Counted from the stretch's first letter, positions 54,428-64,000 are shown. The stretch: DNA of 64,000 nt from CAVTQY01 sp963736975 (GCA_963736975.1 CAVTQY010000001.1:3658001-3722000); one strand, 5' to 3'. The notes: generated by a model not told the origin, from the sequence alone. Made by a program: numbers and translations.

Positions 54428-56089
54428 ATGAATAGCCGTAACGAAAGCTCGGATGCACCACGTGGATGGCCAATGGCCCGGCGCGATCTTTTGCGCAGGG
54501 CAACAATAGGCGCCGCCTTACCGACCTTGATGGCAGCGGCTCTCTCGTCTCCGTCCAGGGCTCAAACCAAGCGACTTTCCACGCTGGTTGTTGCAATCCA
54601 GGAAGGCGACACGCGTACCCTCGACCCGGAGGGGGCGAACGAACTGACCGTGCCGATCTTCCTTCGCGCTACGTATGACCAGCTTTTGACCTTCCCAGGC
54701 TCCGACTTCAGCAAGGTCACGTCGGATTTCGCCACCAAGTGGGATGTCAGCGCCGATGGACTGACCTACGTGTTCCAGCTCAATCCGAACATCAAGTTCT
54801 CCGACGGCACACCTGCCACGCCTGAGGATGTCGTGTTCTCGCTGCGGCGGCAGAAATATCTGAAGGGACCGGCGTCCTGGTTCCAGGACGGCGTGCAGTC
54901 GGTCGAGAAGAGCGGACCAAACGAGGTCACGATCAAGCTTACGTCTCTCAACGTTGACTGGCTGTTCCTGCTGACCTCGCCGTTCCTTTCCATCGCCAGC
55001 GCGACGATGCTGAAGGCGCATGGCGGCACCAATGCCACTGATGTGGCGACCACCGATACGGCACGCGCCTGGCTCGACCAGCACAGCGCGGGAAGCGGCC
55101 CCTTCATGCTGGAAACGTGGGAGCATGGCGCGCAGCTTACGGTGACGCGCAATCCGTATTACTGGGGACGAAAGCCACCGTTCGACCGCATCGTGTTCAA
55201 GTTCGTCAAGGACCCCGACGTCCAGCGCGATCTGCTGGTGCGTGGGGATGCGCATATCGCAGCGAATCTGACTCCCGATCTCGCGGCGGCGGTGCACAAG
55301 AACGCGAATATCGACGTCCTGAATATCCCATCGTTGGGTTTTCCCTGGCTGGGTGTGCACGTCAATCGCAATCCGGCGCTCAAAAGTCCAAAGACCTGGG
55401 AGGCGATAAAGTACGCGATCGATTATGACGGCTTAGCGAAGATCTACCTCGGAGGCGGCCAGTTTATCGCTTCATGCATTCCGCCCGGGCTGCCGAATGC
55501 GCTTCCGGTCGAGGAGAGGATCAAGACCGATCCAGCGCGCGCCAAGGCCGCCCTGGCCGCAGCGGGCTATCCAAAGGGATTCGCCTTCGATCTGACGTAT
55601 GCGTCCGAGCAATTGTATCAGAACATCGCGGCCAGCCTTGTCGCCGCCAAGATCCAAGAAGATTTATCCGGGGTCGGCATCACCGCGAACTTGCGGCCGG
55701 TCCCCTCGACCCAGGAGCTGACCGATTTCCGGGCCGGAAAGCTTGATGCCGCGATCCATTTCTGGGGCGCCGATTACATCGGGTGGACCGATTTCCTGCC
55801 TGTATTCGCGCCCGGCGGGCATGTGGCGGGCCCGCGCCAGGGTTGGATGCCCGACTTCTCTGCTGATGCCAAGAAGATTTCGGACCTTGCCAAGCAGGCG
55901 ATGGTGACGCTCGACCCCGCCAAGCAACAGCAAATCTGCTACGACGCGCAGCGGCTGATGAACCAGGTGGGGCCGTTCGCATGGCTGTTCGAGGCCAACA
56001 TCCAGGTCGGCTACCGAAAGGACGTCATCAAGTCGGTCGCCACTAATCCAGTCTGGTACGTTGACGTTGGTAGCATCGAACTTGTGTAG
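54428..56089 (+). CDS. Peptide/nickel-type ABC transporter substrate-binding protein (family 5)
   Basis: 553 aa. Twin-arginine signal MARRDLLRRATIGAALP with cleavage near SRAQT; the hydrophilic N-extension before it (MNSRNESSDAPRGWP) is typical of Tat precursors. SBP_bac_5 pattern: DTRTLDPEGANELTVP, SDFATKWDVSADGLTYVFQL, FSDGTPATPEDVVFSLRR, FMLETWEHGAQLTVTRNPYYWG (in part). It binds oligopeptides or related amphiphiles in the periplasm. Ribosome-binding site GGGAGAG lies 9-10 bases before ATG 54428. It starts an operon with two permeases and a fused ATPase. Confidence 0.93.
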   Translation: MNSRNESSDAPRGWPMARRDLLRRATIGAALPTLMAAALSSPSRAQTKRLSTLVVAIQEGDTRTLDPEGANELTVPIFLRATYDQLLTFPGSDFSKVTSDFATKWDVSADGLTYVFQLNPNIKFSDGTPATPEDVVFSLRRQKYLKGPASWFQDGVQSVEKSGPNEVTIKLTSLNVDWLFLLTSPFLSIASATMLKAHGGTNATDVATTDTARAWLDQHSAGSGPFMLETWEHGAQLTVTRNPYYWGRKPPFDRIVFKFVKDPDVQRDLLVRGDAHIAANLTPDLAAAVHKNANIDVLNIPSLGFPWLGVHVNRNPALKSPKTWEAIKYAIDYDGLAKIYLGGGQFIASCIPPGLPNALPVEERIKTDPARAKAALAAAGYPKGFAFDLTYASEQLYQNIAASLVAAKIQEDLSGVGITANLRPVPSTQELTDFRAGKLDAAIHFWGADYIGWTDFLPVFAPGGHVAGPRQGWMPDFSADAKKISDLAKQAMVTLDPAKQQQICYDAQRLMNQVGPFAWLFEANIQVGYRKDVIKSVATNPVWYVDVGSIELV

Positions 56090-56209
56090 TGTGGGATCAA
56101 GGCGCTGACGCTTCCGAAACATTGACGCATCATGGCTTGAGACGTTCTACGTGGCACCCCGTGTTCTCGTGCTTCCTCGTTTTGAGAACTTGCTGTCCGA
56201 GGCTCGTCG

Positions 56210-57241
56210 ATGATTGTGTATGTAGCGCGCCGCCTCGTTCTGATGTTCCCGATCTTGCTGGGCATGACCTTAATCTCCTTCACCGTGAGCCGCGCTATTC
56301 CCACCGATCCGGTGGTGGCGACGCTCGGTCAGCAGGCGGCGGCGCATCCGGCCATCGTCGCTGCCTATCGCCAGCATTGGGGCCTCGATCGGCCGCTGGC
56401 GGATCAGTACCTGATCTACCTCGGCCATCTGGTGCACGGGGATCTTGGCGAATCCATTTATACGCATCGGCCGGTCATTGACGATCTGCGATCCTATCTG
56501 CCGGCAACGATCGAGCTGGCAACTGCTACTGTAATGCTCAGCGTGCTGATCTCGGTGCCGCTCGGAGTTGCCGCGGCGGTCTGGCGTGGCTCGGCATTCG
56601 ATCTCGTGGTGCGGCTGGCCACGCTGGTCGGCGTCGCCATGCCGATCTTCTGGCTGGCGCTGACGGCGCTCGATATCTTCTATCTGCGGCTCGGTATCGC
56701 CCCGGCACCGGGACGGTTGAGCACCTGGGACACGGCGCCACCCGACATCACTGGAATGTACACGATCGACAGCCTGCTTTCGGGTCGGTGGGCGACTTTT
56801 TACGATGCGTTGTCGCATCTGCTGTTGCCGGCGCTTATTCTGGCGACCTGGAGCCTCGGCACGCTCACGCGGATGACGCGGACCAGCATGCTCTCGGTCC
56901 TGCCCTTGGGATTCCTGCAAACGGCGCGCAGCAAGGGTGCGACCGAAACTTATACTATCCTGCGACACGCGATGCCGAATGCGCTGATCCCGGTGGTCAC
57001 CGTGGTTGGGCTTGCGTACGGGGACCTGCTGACCGGCGTCATCCTGATCGAGACCGTGTTCGGCTGGCCCGGCATCGGCCACTACGCCTATTCGGCGGCG
57101 ATCTATGCTGATTTTCCCGCTATCATCGGGGTGACGTTGGTGTTTGGGATCATCTACACCCTGGTCAATCTCGGCGTGGACCTGGTCTATGCGGCGCTTG
57201 ATCCTCGCATCCGCCTGGCCATGGCATCGGGACGACGGTGA
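56210..57241 (+). CDS. dppB: Peptide ABC transporter permease (DppB-like)
   Basis: 343 aa with six predicted helices. MIVYVARRLVLMFPILLGMT is the DppB start; DPVVATLG replaces the usual DP; the EAA loop reads LQTARSKGATETYTILRHAMPNA (in part), followed by the C-terminal TGVILIETVFGWPGIGHYAY. It pairs with the DppC-like permease, whose start overlaps its last four bases. The 120-bp gap after the binding protein holds no gene. Confidence 0.93.
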   Translation: MIVYVARRLVLMFPILLGMTLISFTVSRAIPTDPVVATLGQQAAAHPAIVAAYRQHWGLDRPLADQYLIYLGHLVHGDLGESIYTHRPVIDDLRSYLPATIELATATVMLSVLISVPLGVAAAVWRGSAFDLVVRLATLVGVAMPIFWLALTALDIFYLRLGIAPAPGRLSTWDTAPPDITGMYTIDSLLSGRWATFYDALSHLLLPALILATWSLGTLTRMTRTSMLSVLPLGFLQTARSKGATETYTILRHAMPNALIPVVTVVGLAYGDLLTGVILIETVFGWPGIGHYAYSAAIYADFPAIIGVTLVFGIIYTLVNLGVDLVYAALDPRIRLAMASGRR

Positions 57242-58158
57242 AAGAGGCCGGTTCGAGCATCCTCACCCGCCACGCTTCGCGTGGCGACCACTCCCGCAGG
57301 GCGGGAGAGGTGAGGTTTACTTGGCTGATCGACCTGGTCCCGAGGGACCCGCAACTGATCGTCAGCCTGTCGATCATCCTGGTTTTCGTACTGGCGATCA
57401 TGTTTGCGGGTGTGCTGGCGCCGTACAGCCCGATCGCGCAGCACGTGCTCGATCGCCTCCAGCCACCGAGCCTGCGGCATCCCTTCGGCACCGACCAGCT
57501 CGGTCGCGACATCTTCAGCCGGGTGTTGTATGGCGGGCGGGCTTCGGTGCCGGCGGCGTTCGTGGTTGTGGCAATCGGGGCGAGTGCCGGCACGCTGATC
57601 GGCGCGATCGCCGGATATGGCGGGCGGCTGATCGATGAGGTGGTGATGCGCATCACCGACATGTTCCTCGCGTTCCCGGTGCTGGTGTTGGCGATGGCTG
57701 TCGCCGCGGCGCTCGGTGCCAGCCTGTTGCATGGGATCATCGCGCTGACCGTCGTATGGTGGCCGCAATACGTCCGGGTCTGCCGCAGCATCGTGCTGGA
57801 GTTGCGGGACAAGGAATTCGTCGAGGCCGCGCGCGCGGCTGGACGGCGCACAGTCGCAATTCTGTTTCGGGTGATACTGCCCAACGCACTGCCGGCTCTG
57901 CTGGTGATGGCCGCGGTCGATATCGGACGCGCGATTCTGAACTTCGCCACTCTGAGCTTTCTCGGTCTGGGCGCGCGTCCGCCGACACCGGAATGGGGCG
58001 CGATGGTGTCGGACGGTGCCGCCGTGATGGATCAGTGGTGGGTTGCCGGCTTCCCCGGGCTGGCGATCCTCTGTCTTGTGTTCGCGTTCAACCTGCTCGG
58101 GGATTCCGTCCGCGATGCGCTGGACCCCTGGGTCGGCGGACGCAGACAGCAGAGGTGA
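57238..58158 (+). CDS. dppC: Peptide ABC transporter permease (DppC-like), with a palindromic element at its 5' end
   Basis: 306 aa from GTG 57238, or 282 aa from an in-frame GTG at 57310. The canonical part begins LIDLVPRDPQLIVSLSIILVF and holds HPFGTDQLGRDIFSRVLYGGR (in part), EAA loop EFVEAARAAGRRTVAILFRV and C-terminal FLGLGARPPTPEWGAMV. Codons 8-25 (ILTRHASRGDHSRRAGEV) are encoded by a 55-bp palindromic element and are foreign to the family. The GTG at 57310 follows GGGAGAG and may be the true start. The 3' end overlaps the ATPase gene by one base (TGATG). Confidence 0.9.
   Translation: MKEAGSSILTRHASRGDHSRRAGEVRFTWLIDLVPRDPQLIVSLSIILVFVLAIMFAGVLAPYSPIAQHVLDRLQPPSLRHPFGTDQLGRDIFSRVLYGGRASVPAAFVVVAIGASAGTLIGAIAGYGGRLIDEVVMRITDMFLAFPVLVLAMAVAAALGASLLHGIIALTVVWWPQYVRVCRSIVLELRDKEFVEAARAAGRRTVAILFRVILPNALPALLVMAAVDIGRAILNFATLSFLGLGARPPTPEWGAMVSDGAAVMDQWWVAGFPGLAILCLVFAFNLLGDSVRDALDPWVGGRRQQR
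57261..57315 (+). repeat. 55-bp three-way palindrome (REP-like) inside the dppC 5' end
   Basis: An outer stem CCTCACC (57261-57267) pairs with GGTGAGG (57309-57315). Inside lie two perfect hairpins: CGCCACGC/GCGTGGCG with TTC loop (57268-57286) and CTCCCGC/GCGGGAG with AGG loop (57291-57307). The cloverleaf-like shape and position between two coupled genes fit a dispersed REP/BIME-type element that landed in frame. Only one copy is in this window. Confidence 0.75.
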
Positions 58159-60218
58159 TGACCGAACCGAACTTGCTCCTTGCGGTTGATGGACTGCGCG
58201 TCTCCGTCGAGATCGGCGGGAGATGGCAGGAAGTGGTGCGCGGCGCGTCGTTCCGCCTCGTACATGGCGAAGCGATCGGGCTGGTGGGTGAATCGGGTTC
58301 GGGAAAGACTCTGACTGTCTCGGCGATCGCCCGCCTGTTGCCGGCGACTGCACGGGCGACGGGCGGTTCCGTGCAATTCAGGGACGAGGACCTGTTGAGT
58401 GCCTCGCCCCGGCGCCTGGCGCAGCTCCGCGGCAAGGACCTCGGCATGGTGTCCCAAGGTTCGCTCGCGGCGCTCAATCCTTTGATGCGCATCGGCGCGC
58501 AGGTCGGCGAGCCCTTGCGGCTGCACCGCGTCGCGAAGCCGCGGGATGCGTCGGTCGCCGCTGAACGCATGCTGAGGAGCCTCGGCATTCCCGACTCTCC
58601 GGCGGCGATGCGCCGCTATCCGCACGAATTCTCCGGCGGCATGCGGCAGCGGGCGATGATCGCGACGGCGATGATCGCCTCGCCGTCGCTGGTCATTGCT
58701 GACGAGCCGACCACGGCGCTCGACGCCACTGTACAGGCGCAGATCGTCGAGATCTGGCGGCGGCTGAACCGCGAGAACCGCGTCGCGCTGATCCTGGTCA
58801 GTCACGATCTCGGCGTGGTCGCCGAAATCTGCGACACGATCGCCGTCATGTATGCCGGCAGGATCGTCGAGATCGGCCCGACCCGGGCGATCCTGGCGTG
58901 TCCCCAGCATCCTTATGCGCAGGCGCTGCTGCAATCGGTTCCATCGGCAACTATGTCGCGCACCGTCAGGCTGCTGGCGATTCCCGGCGAGCCGCCAATC
59001 GTGGGTGCCTTGCCGAGCGGCTGCCCGTTCCATCCGCGATGTCCGCGGGCGATGGCCATCTGCCGCGAAAGCGAGCCGGCGCTCGAACGCAGCAACAATT
59101 CGGTGGTGGCGTGCTGGGCGGCCCGTCAGGGCTCCGCAGAGGTTTCAGCGGCAGCGCGAGAGGTATCAGGCGCGCCGCCGCCGGCCGAATTTTCGCCGAG
59201 AAACCGCTTGCCAACCACATCGACCGAGCCGCTGCTGGTCCTCGATCGGGTGATGCGGCATCACCTGCGGCCGAGCGTCTGGCCGCTGGCGCCGCCTACG
59301 CGTGTGCATGCCGTTGACGACGTGTCGCTATCGGTCCGACGCGGCGAAGTGCTGGGGCTGGCGGGTAAGTCCGGCTGCGGCAAATCAACGCTGGCGCGTT
59401 GCATTCTGCGCCTGATCGATGTCGATCGCGGTCGCATCATCTTCGGCGGCCAGGACATTGCCCCGCTGCGTGGCGAGGCGCTCCGGCGCGTGCGCAAGCA
59501 GCTCCAACCGGTGTTCCAGGACCCGTACGAGTCGCTGAACCCGCGCGCCCGGGTGCGCGATCTCGTGGCCGAGCCGTTGCTCGCGCATGGCATCGATGCG
59601 GCGTCTCGTCGGCGACGCGTGGCCGAGGTGCTGAACCTGGTCGGGCTGGGCCAACACGTCGCCGGCCGCTTGCCGATCGAGCTGTCAGGAGGTCAGCGGC
59701 AAAGGGTTGGCATTGCCCGTGCTATTGCTCTCAATCCGCAACTGATCGTTGCCGACGAACCGATCTCTGCCCTTGATGTTTCCATCCAGGCGCAGATCGT
59801 CAATCTGTTCCAGGAGCTGCAGTCGGCGATCGGTCTCACGCTGATCTTCATCAGCCACGACCTGCGGATCGTGCGGCATATCAGCACGAATGTCGCGATC
59901 ATGTTCCTGGGTAGGATTGTCGAATACGGCCCGAGCGAGGCGGTCTGCGAACGTCCCCTGCACCCTTATACCGTAGCCTTGCTATCGTCCGTTCCTGGCG
60001 TTGAGAATTCCTCAAGACCGCGGATCATTCTCGCAGGCGAACCGCCCTCGCCGAGTGCTCCGCCCAGCGGCTGCCGATTCAGGACACGGTGTCCCCATGC
60101 GCGCGAGGTCTGCGAAACCATCATCCCGGAGCTCCGAGAAGCGCATCATGGAGGCTTGGTTGCCTGCCATTTCCCCGGCGTCGCCAGTGCAGCTCACCGG
60201 CGTGAACTTTGCCGGTAG
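58158..60218 (+). CDS. Fused peptide ABC transporter ATPases (DppD-DppF)
   Basis: 686 aa with two complete ABC modules. Module 1: Walker A GESGSGKT at about 44-51, signature FSGGMRQRAMIA, Walker B LVIADEPTTALD, C-terminal oligo_HPY Cys region PFHPRCPRAMAICRESEP. Module 2 starts near 375: Walker A GKSGCGKST (Lys where Glu or Pro is usual), signature LSGGQRQRVGIARAI, Walker B LIVADEPISALD, C-terminal FRTRCPHAREVCE. The fusion removes the need for two subunits. ATG 58158 overlaps dppC by one base. Its last 25 bp overlap, convergently, the end of the amidohydrolase gene. Confidence 0.94.
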   Translation: MTEPNLLLAVDGLRVSVEIGGRWQEVVRGASFRLVHGEAIGLVGESGSGKTLTVSAIARLLPATARATGGSVQFRDEDLLSASPRRLAQLRGKDLGMVSQGSLAALNPLMRIGAQVGEPLRLHRVAKPRDASVAAERMLRSLGIPDSPAAMRRYPHEFSGGMRQRAMIATAMIASPSLVIADEPTTALDATVQAQIVEIWRRLNRENRVALILVSHDLGVVAEICDTIAVMYAGRIVEIGPTRAILACPQHPYAQALLQSVPSATMSRTVRLLAIPGEPPIVGALPSGCPFHPRCPRAMAICRESEPALERSNNSVVACWAARQGSAEVSAAAREVSGAPPPAEFSPRNRLPTTSTEPLLVLDRVMRHHLRPSVWPLAPPTRVHAVDDVSLSVRRGEVLGLAGKSGCGKSTLARCILRLIDVDRGRIIFGGQDIAPLRGEALRRVRKQLQPVFQDPYESLNPRARVRDLVAEPLLAHGIDAASRRRRVAEVLNLVGLGQHVAGRLPIELSGGQRQRVGIARAIALNPQLIVADEPISALDVSIQAQIVNLFQELQSAIGLTLIFISHDLRIVRHISTNVAIMFLGRIVEYGPSEAVCERPLHPYTVALLSSVPGVENSSRPRIILAGEPPSPSAPPSGCRFRTRCPHAREVCETIIPELREAHHGGLVACHFPGVASAAHRRELCR

Positions 60219-61729
60219 AATGGTTCGTGCGCCTCGGGGTTGAAGTATCCCTCGTAGAATGCGCGCACATGCGGCATGATTGCTTTGGACAGTTGCCGGC
60301 GTTCTTGCTCCTGATCCGTCAGGTCCTGTTTCAATAAGGCGGAGAGTTCGTGCAGGGCAGCGTCCCGGTCCACGCGGGTGAAGGTGCCGTCGCGATAGAT
60401 GATTTCGCCGGCAACCAATACGGCACGCACGCCGGCAACCTTGGCGCGCTGGATCACGGCATCCAGGACAGGGGTTTCGACGTCCAGATAGGGGAAGCTG
60501 ACCTGCTCCCAGTCGATGAGCACCATGTCGGCGGCGCGCCCGACCTCCAGGCGTCCCAACTGGGTGCCGTAGGGCGTGGTTTTGGCGCCGCCTTCGGTGG
60601 CCATTCGCAGCACCTGCGCCATGGTCGGGACGCGATCATCCATTCCCGGTTCGCGGTGCGCGCGCAGGACCATGCGCATCTCCTGCAGCATGTCCCGGTC
60701 GTCGTTGACGCCGGCTTCGTCCAGGCCGATCGCCACATTTACACCCTTTGCCTCGAAGCGGTTGAGCGGGGCGATGCCGGAGCGCAGGCGGAAGTTGGAG
60801 CTGCAGTTGTGACAAATGTTGGTGCCGGAGTCGGCGATGCGCTCAATGTCGGCTTCGTTGAGCCAGACGCCGTGGCCGAGCGTCATTTTCGGGCCGAGCA
60901 GACCGAAGCGCGCGATGTAATCGAGCGCGGTGCCGCCGCCGCGGCGCCTGGCGTATTCCTTCTGATAGGCGGTCTCGACGAGATGCATATGGAGCGGGGC
61001 GTCATAACGCTCCGATGTTTCGGCCAGTCTTTCCAGGGCGTGGTCGGAACACCAGTGGAGATTGGCCGGCGCGAGCTGGATTTTGACTCGCGGCGCGGCG
61101 TGGTGCCTGGCGTGCAGGCTGGCGTATAGCGCGATCACCTCGTCGGCGCTGACCGGGAAGCGATCGAAGTGACGGGCCAGCAGCGTTCGGACGTGTTCCG
61201 GCAGTCGGGCGAGGAAGGTTTCGTTGGGCTCATAGACCAGCAGGTTCTGGTCGCGCAGGGCGAAACAGTAGGAGACGCGCATGCCGATATCGTCGTAGGC
61301 GCGGATGACGTTGTTGGCTTGCGCCTCCACGGCTTGTAACTTGCCGGGCGCCCAGCCGTGGATGTGCTGGACGGTGGTGATGCCGGAGGCGATCATCTCG
61401 AAGGCGGAGTAGAGCGTATCGAGATACGGGTCGATCGCGCGTGTCACCAGCCGTGTAGCGAACCAAAGCTCCAGCGGCATGTCGGGAGAACCGAGCTGGA
61501 CGGGGGTCAGCCCGATATGATGATGAGCGTTGACGAAGCCGGGCAAGACGACCTCCCCGCCGGTGCCGATCACCGGCAGGTCGGGATTTTGGCGCTGGAT
61601 GTCGGCGAAGCGGCCGAGTGCAGCGACGACGCCATCGCGTTCCAGAACCGCACCGTCCTCGATCTGGTCCCAGTTATGCCTGTCGAGGGTGCGGGGAATG
61701 ACGTATTTGCCGCGGATGATCGAAGCCAT
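60194..61729 (-). CDS. Amidohydrolase (TRZ/ATZ-like metal-dependent hydrolase)
   Basis: 511 aa. Metal-binding NAHHHIG at about 68-73 (HxH), then HMHLVET, TLGHGVWLNEADIERI, CHNCSSNFRLRSGIAP and GLDEAGVNDDRDML with the catalytic Asp. The C-terminal composite fold (GRLEVGRAADMVLID) is typical of the guanine-deaminase/chlorohydrolase branch. It probably deaminates or hydrolyses an N-containing ring or amide; the substrate is unknown. ATG 61729 (MASIIRGKYV) was chosen; the frame is open to 61801 but that leader overlaps a small gene ten bases upstream. Next to a peptide-type transporter, it may process the imported compound. Confidence 0.9.
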   Translation of the reverse strand: MASIIRGKYVIPRTLDRHNWDQIEDGAVLERDGVVAALGRFADIQRQNPDLPVIGTGGEVVLPGFVNAHHHIGLTPVQLGSPDMPLELWFATRLVTRAIDPYLDTLYSAFEMIASGITTVQHIHGWAPGKLQAVEAQANNVIRAYDDIGMRVSYCFALRDQNLLVYEPNETFLARLPEHVRTLLARHFDRFPVSADEVIALYASLHARHHAAPRVKIQLAPANLHWCSDHALERLAETSERYDAPLHMHLVETAYQKEYARRRGGGTALDYIARFGLLGPKMTLGHGVWLNEADIERIADSGTNICHNCSSNFRLRSGIAPLNRFEAKGVNVAIGLDEAGVNDDRDMLQEMRMVLRAHREPGMDDRVPTMAQVLRMATEGGAKTTPYGTQLGRLEVGRAADMVLIDWEQVSFPYLDVETPVLDAVIQRAKVAGVRAVLVAGEIIYRDGTFTRVDRDAALHELSALLKQDLTDQEQERRQLSKAIMPHVRAFYEGYFNPEAHEPFYRQSSRR

Positions 61730-61739
61730 GGTATTGCGG

Positions 61740-61898
61740 CTAGCCGGGCATTCCCACCACGACCGGACGATTGGTGACATCGTCGATCTGTGTTCCGTCA
61801 ATATCGGGACCGCGGAGGCGCTCCCCCGCCGCTGCCGGACGCCTGGTCACATCGACGCGCATTTCCTGCCGCTCCAGACGCAGTGTTTCTTCGGTCAT
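61740..61898 (-). CDS. Small 52-aa protein upstream of the amidohydrolase
   Basis: ATG at 61898 follows AGGAGACAAGAGGG, one of the clearest ribosome-binding sites in the window. It encodes 52 residues: MTEETLRLERQEMRVDVTRR at the start and DDVTNRPVVVGMPG at the end, with no signal or membrane helix. It stops ten bases before the amidohydrolase start. I recognise no family. The strong initiation signal and tight spacing suggest a genuine small protein, perhaps a partner of or translational leader for the hydrolase. Length makes chance hard to exclude. Confidence 0.55.
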   Translation of the reverse strand: MTEETLRLERQEMRVDVTRRPAAAGERLRGPDIDGTQIDDVTNRPVVVGMPG

Positions 61899-61949
61899 CC
61901 CTCTTGTCTCCTGTTATAGTGCGCCGTTACGGCGGGTTGCACGCTGCCG

Positions 61950-62876
<927 letters not shown>

Positions 62877-63066
62877 TGTATGGCTTTCGGTCAGAGGACC
62901 ACTCCCTTGTGGTTCGGGTCCCGGCGTAGCAAGGCATGTACCAGACGATCGCAGCCGAAGCGCGGTCCGATGATCTGTTCCGTCGTGCCCGGTTTTCAGG
63001 CATTCGAGCCGCGGAGGGCCGAAAAATGACGCAGCTTTCTGCGAATTGCAACAATCGCGAGGCGTT

Positions 63067-63912
63067 ATGCTGATCGCCATCACCGGGGGGGTGGGGCGGC
63101 TGGGGCGTTATGTCCGGGATGTGCTCGCGCACCACGACATACGGGTGCTGGATGTGGTTGCGCCGGTCGATCCGCCGGCAGATTTCCATCAGGTTGATTT
63201 GCGGGACCTGGACGCGCTGCAACGCAGCCTGCGCGATGTCGAGGTCGTGGTGCATCTCGGCGGCATCGACCGCTCCGTTGCGACGGACGATGCGGCGACG
63301 ATGCAGGTGAACGCGAATGGCACGTGGAACCTGTTCGAGGCATGCCGCCGGGCCGGTGTGCGCCGCGTGATGCATTGTTCCAGCAGCTCGGTAACCGGGC
63401 TGGACCACAGCAATCCGGACATGCCGCCGCGTTACCTGCCGATAGACGAGGGGCACGAGTTGCGCCCCAGCGATGCTTACGGCCTGAGTAAACTGTGCGG
63501 CGAACAGATCGCGGCCGCATTCTCTCGACGCGGGCTGGAGGCGATCGTGTTGCGCCCGTGTTTCATCGCCTTCCCGGAGATGGACGATTTCATGGCGGGA
63601 CGCAGCGCGCCGGGCGGACGGGCGGAGCCGATGCCGTATCTGCGCGCCTATGTCGGGCCGGAGGATTGTGCGTGCGCCTTTGCCGCGGCTGCGACGATCG
63701 ATTATGCGGGGTTCGAGGTGTTCTTCCTAGCCGCGGCCGATACGTTTTCGGTTGAACCGACCGTGGCGCGTCTCGAGGGGCTGTATGGTGCGGGGATTCC
63801 GGTGCGCGATACGGCGTTGTATCAGCGGTTTCCGCGGGCGTCGCCGGTAAGTCACGAAGCTGCTCGAGTGCGGTTGGGATGGATGCCGATGTCGCGATGG
63901 TCGTTGCCTTAG
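63067..63912 (+). CDS. NAD-dependent epimerase/dehydratase (SDR)
   Basis: 281 aa. N-terminal GGVGRLGRYVRDVL is the Rossmann glycine motif; VVVHLGGIDRS, SSSSVTG (catalytic Ser) and DAYGLSKLCGEQ (YxxxK) follow. It is a short extended SDR, similar in style to uronate dehydrogenases or sugar epimerases. ATG 63067 (MLIAITGG) is preferred to an upstream in-frame start at 63046. It is divergent from the decayed ABC ATPase gene. Substrate unknown. Confidence 0.85.
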   Translation: MLIAITGGVGRLGRYVRDVLAHHDIRVLDVVAPVDPPADFHQVDLRDLDALQRSLRDVEVVVHLGGIDRSVATDDAATMQVNANGTWNLFEACRRAGVRRVMHCSSSSVTGLDHSNPDMPPRYLPIDEGHELRPSDAYGLSKLCGEQIAAAFSRRGLEAIVLRPCFIAFPEMDDFMAGRSAPGGRAEPMPYLRAYVGPEDCACAFAAAATIDYAGFEVFFLAAADTFSVEPTVARLEGLYGAGIPVRDTALYQRFPRASPVSHEAARVRLGWMPMSRWSLP

Positions 63913-63918
63913 AGCACG

Positions 63919-63942
63919 ATCGCTTCTGGTAGGCGAAGCGAT
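63919..63942 (+). terminator. 8-bp stem hairpin just after the last gene
   Basis: ATCGCTTC pairs with GAAGCGAT around an 8-base loop (TGGTAGGC), seven bases after the epimerase stop. No T-run follows, so it is either a weak terminator or another dispersed palindrome. The last 58 bases of the window show nothing further. Confidence 0.45.
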
Positions 63943-64000
63943 TATGGAAAGGGAGATAATGCCACAGGTTTCATCCACGGCGGGTCGGCGTTCCGGGGAC

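Noticed and set aside
57187..58353. 388-codon minus-strand frame opposite dppC/dppD
   Set aside because: Gln/Arg/His-rich antisense shadow of the permease gene.

Overview
The window is a high-GC chromosomal stretch of a Gram-negative bacterium. It carries a Wza/BY-kinase exopolysaccharide (EPS) locus, a type II secretion system (T2SS), a periplasmic quinohaemoprotein, and a 3' tRNA fragment that ends like alphaproteobacterial tRNA-Pro. Together these suggest an alphaproteobacterium, possibly Acetobacteraceae. That placement is inference from gene style, not from a marker gene.

Layout: (1) 1-19.7 kb holds EPS export and assembly: a cut-off initiating sugar-phosphate transferase, Wza, a BY-kinase split by a frameshift, glycosyltransferases, AsnB and WecB. 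Next comes a four-gene unit (PQQ/cytochrome c dehydrogenase, SGNH-like protein, acyl carrier protein, MBOAT acyltransferase) that resembles a Dlt-type acyl-transfer module without its adenylating enzyme. A second frameshifted glycosyltransferase and two nucleotide-sugar type dehydrogenases follow. (2) 20-31 kb holds two paralogous secreted beta-helix proteins bracketing a Wzy-like polymerase/ligase, two OafA-type acyltransferases and a DUF218 protein. (3) 30.9-49.0 kb holds a dispersed T2SS: gspK next to the second beta-helix gene, a lytic transglycosylase, gspO, the run gspE-F-H-I-J-L-C-D, an ExeA-like ATPase with six 225-bp in-frame repeats, a TAXI receptor, an inverted gspM and a detached gspG. 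(4) 49-52.8 kb holds transposase debris, a Wzx-like flippase and the tRNA 3' remnant. (5) 52.8-64 kb looks like ordinary chromosome: a KirBac channel, a DUF218 protein, a Dpp/Opp-type peptide ABC transporter with fused ATPases, an amidohydrolase with a small gene just upstream, a decayed amino-acid-type ABC ATPase and an epimerase.

The genes read as one surface-polysaccharide factory: initiation, glycosyl transfer, flipping, polymerisation, export, and acyl decoration. The beta-helix proteins probably act on the polysaccharide and may be T2SS cargo. The tRNA remnant suggests that everything left of about 52.8 kb is an acquired island. Degenerate fragments of at least six insertion-sequence families lie between its modules, and no intact transposase was found.
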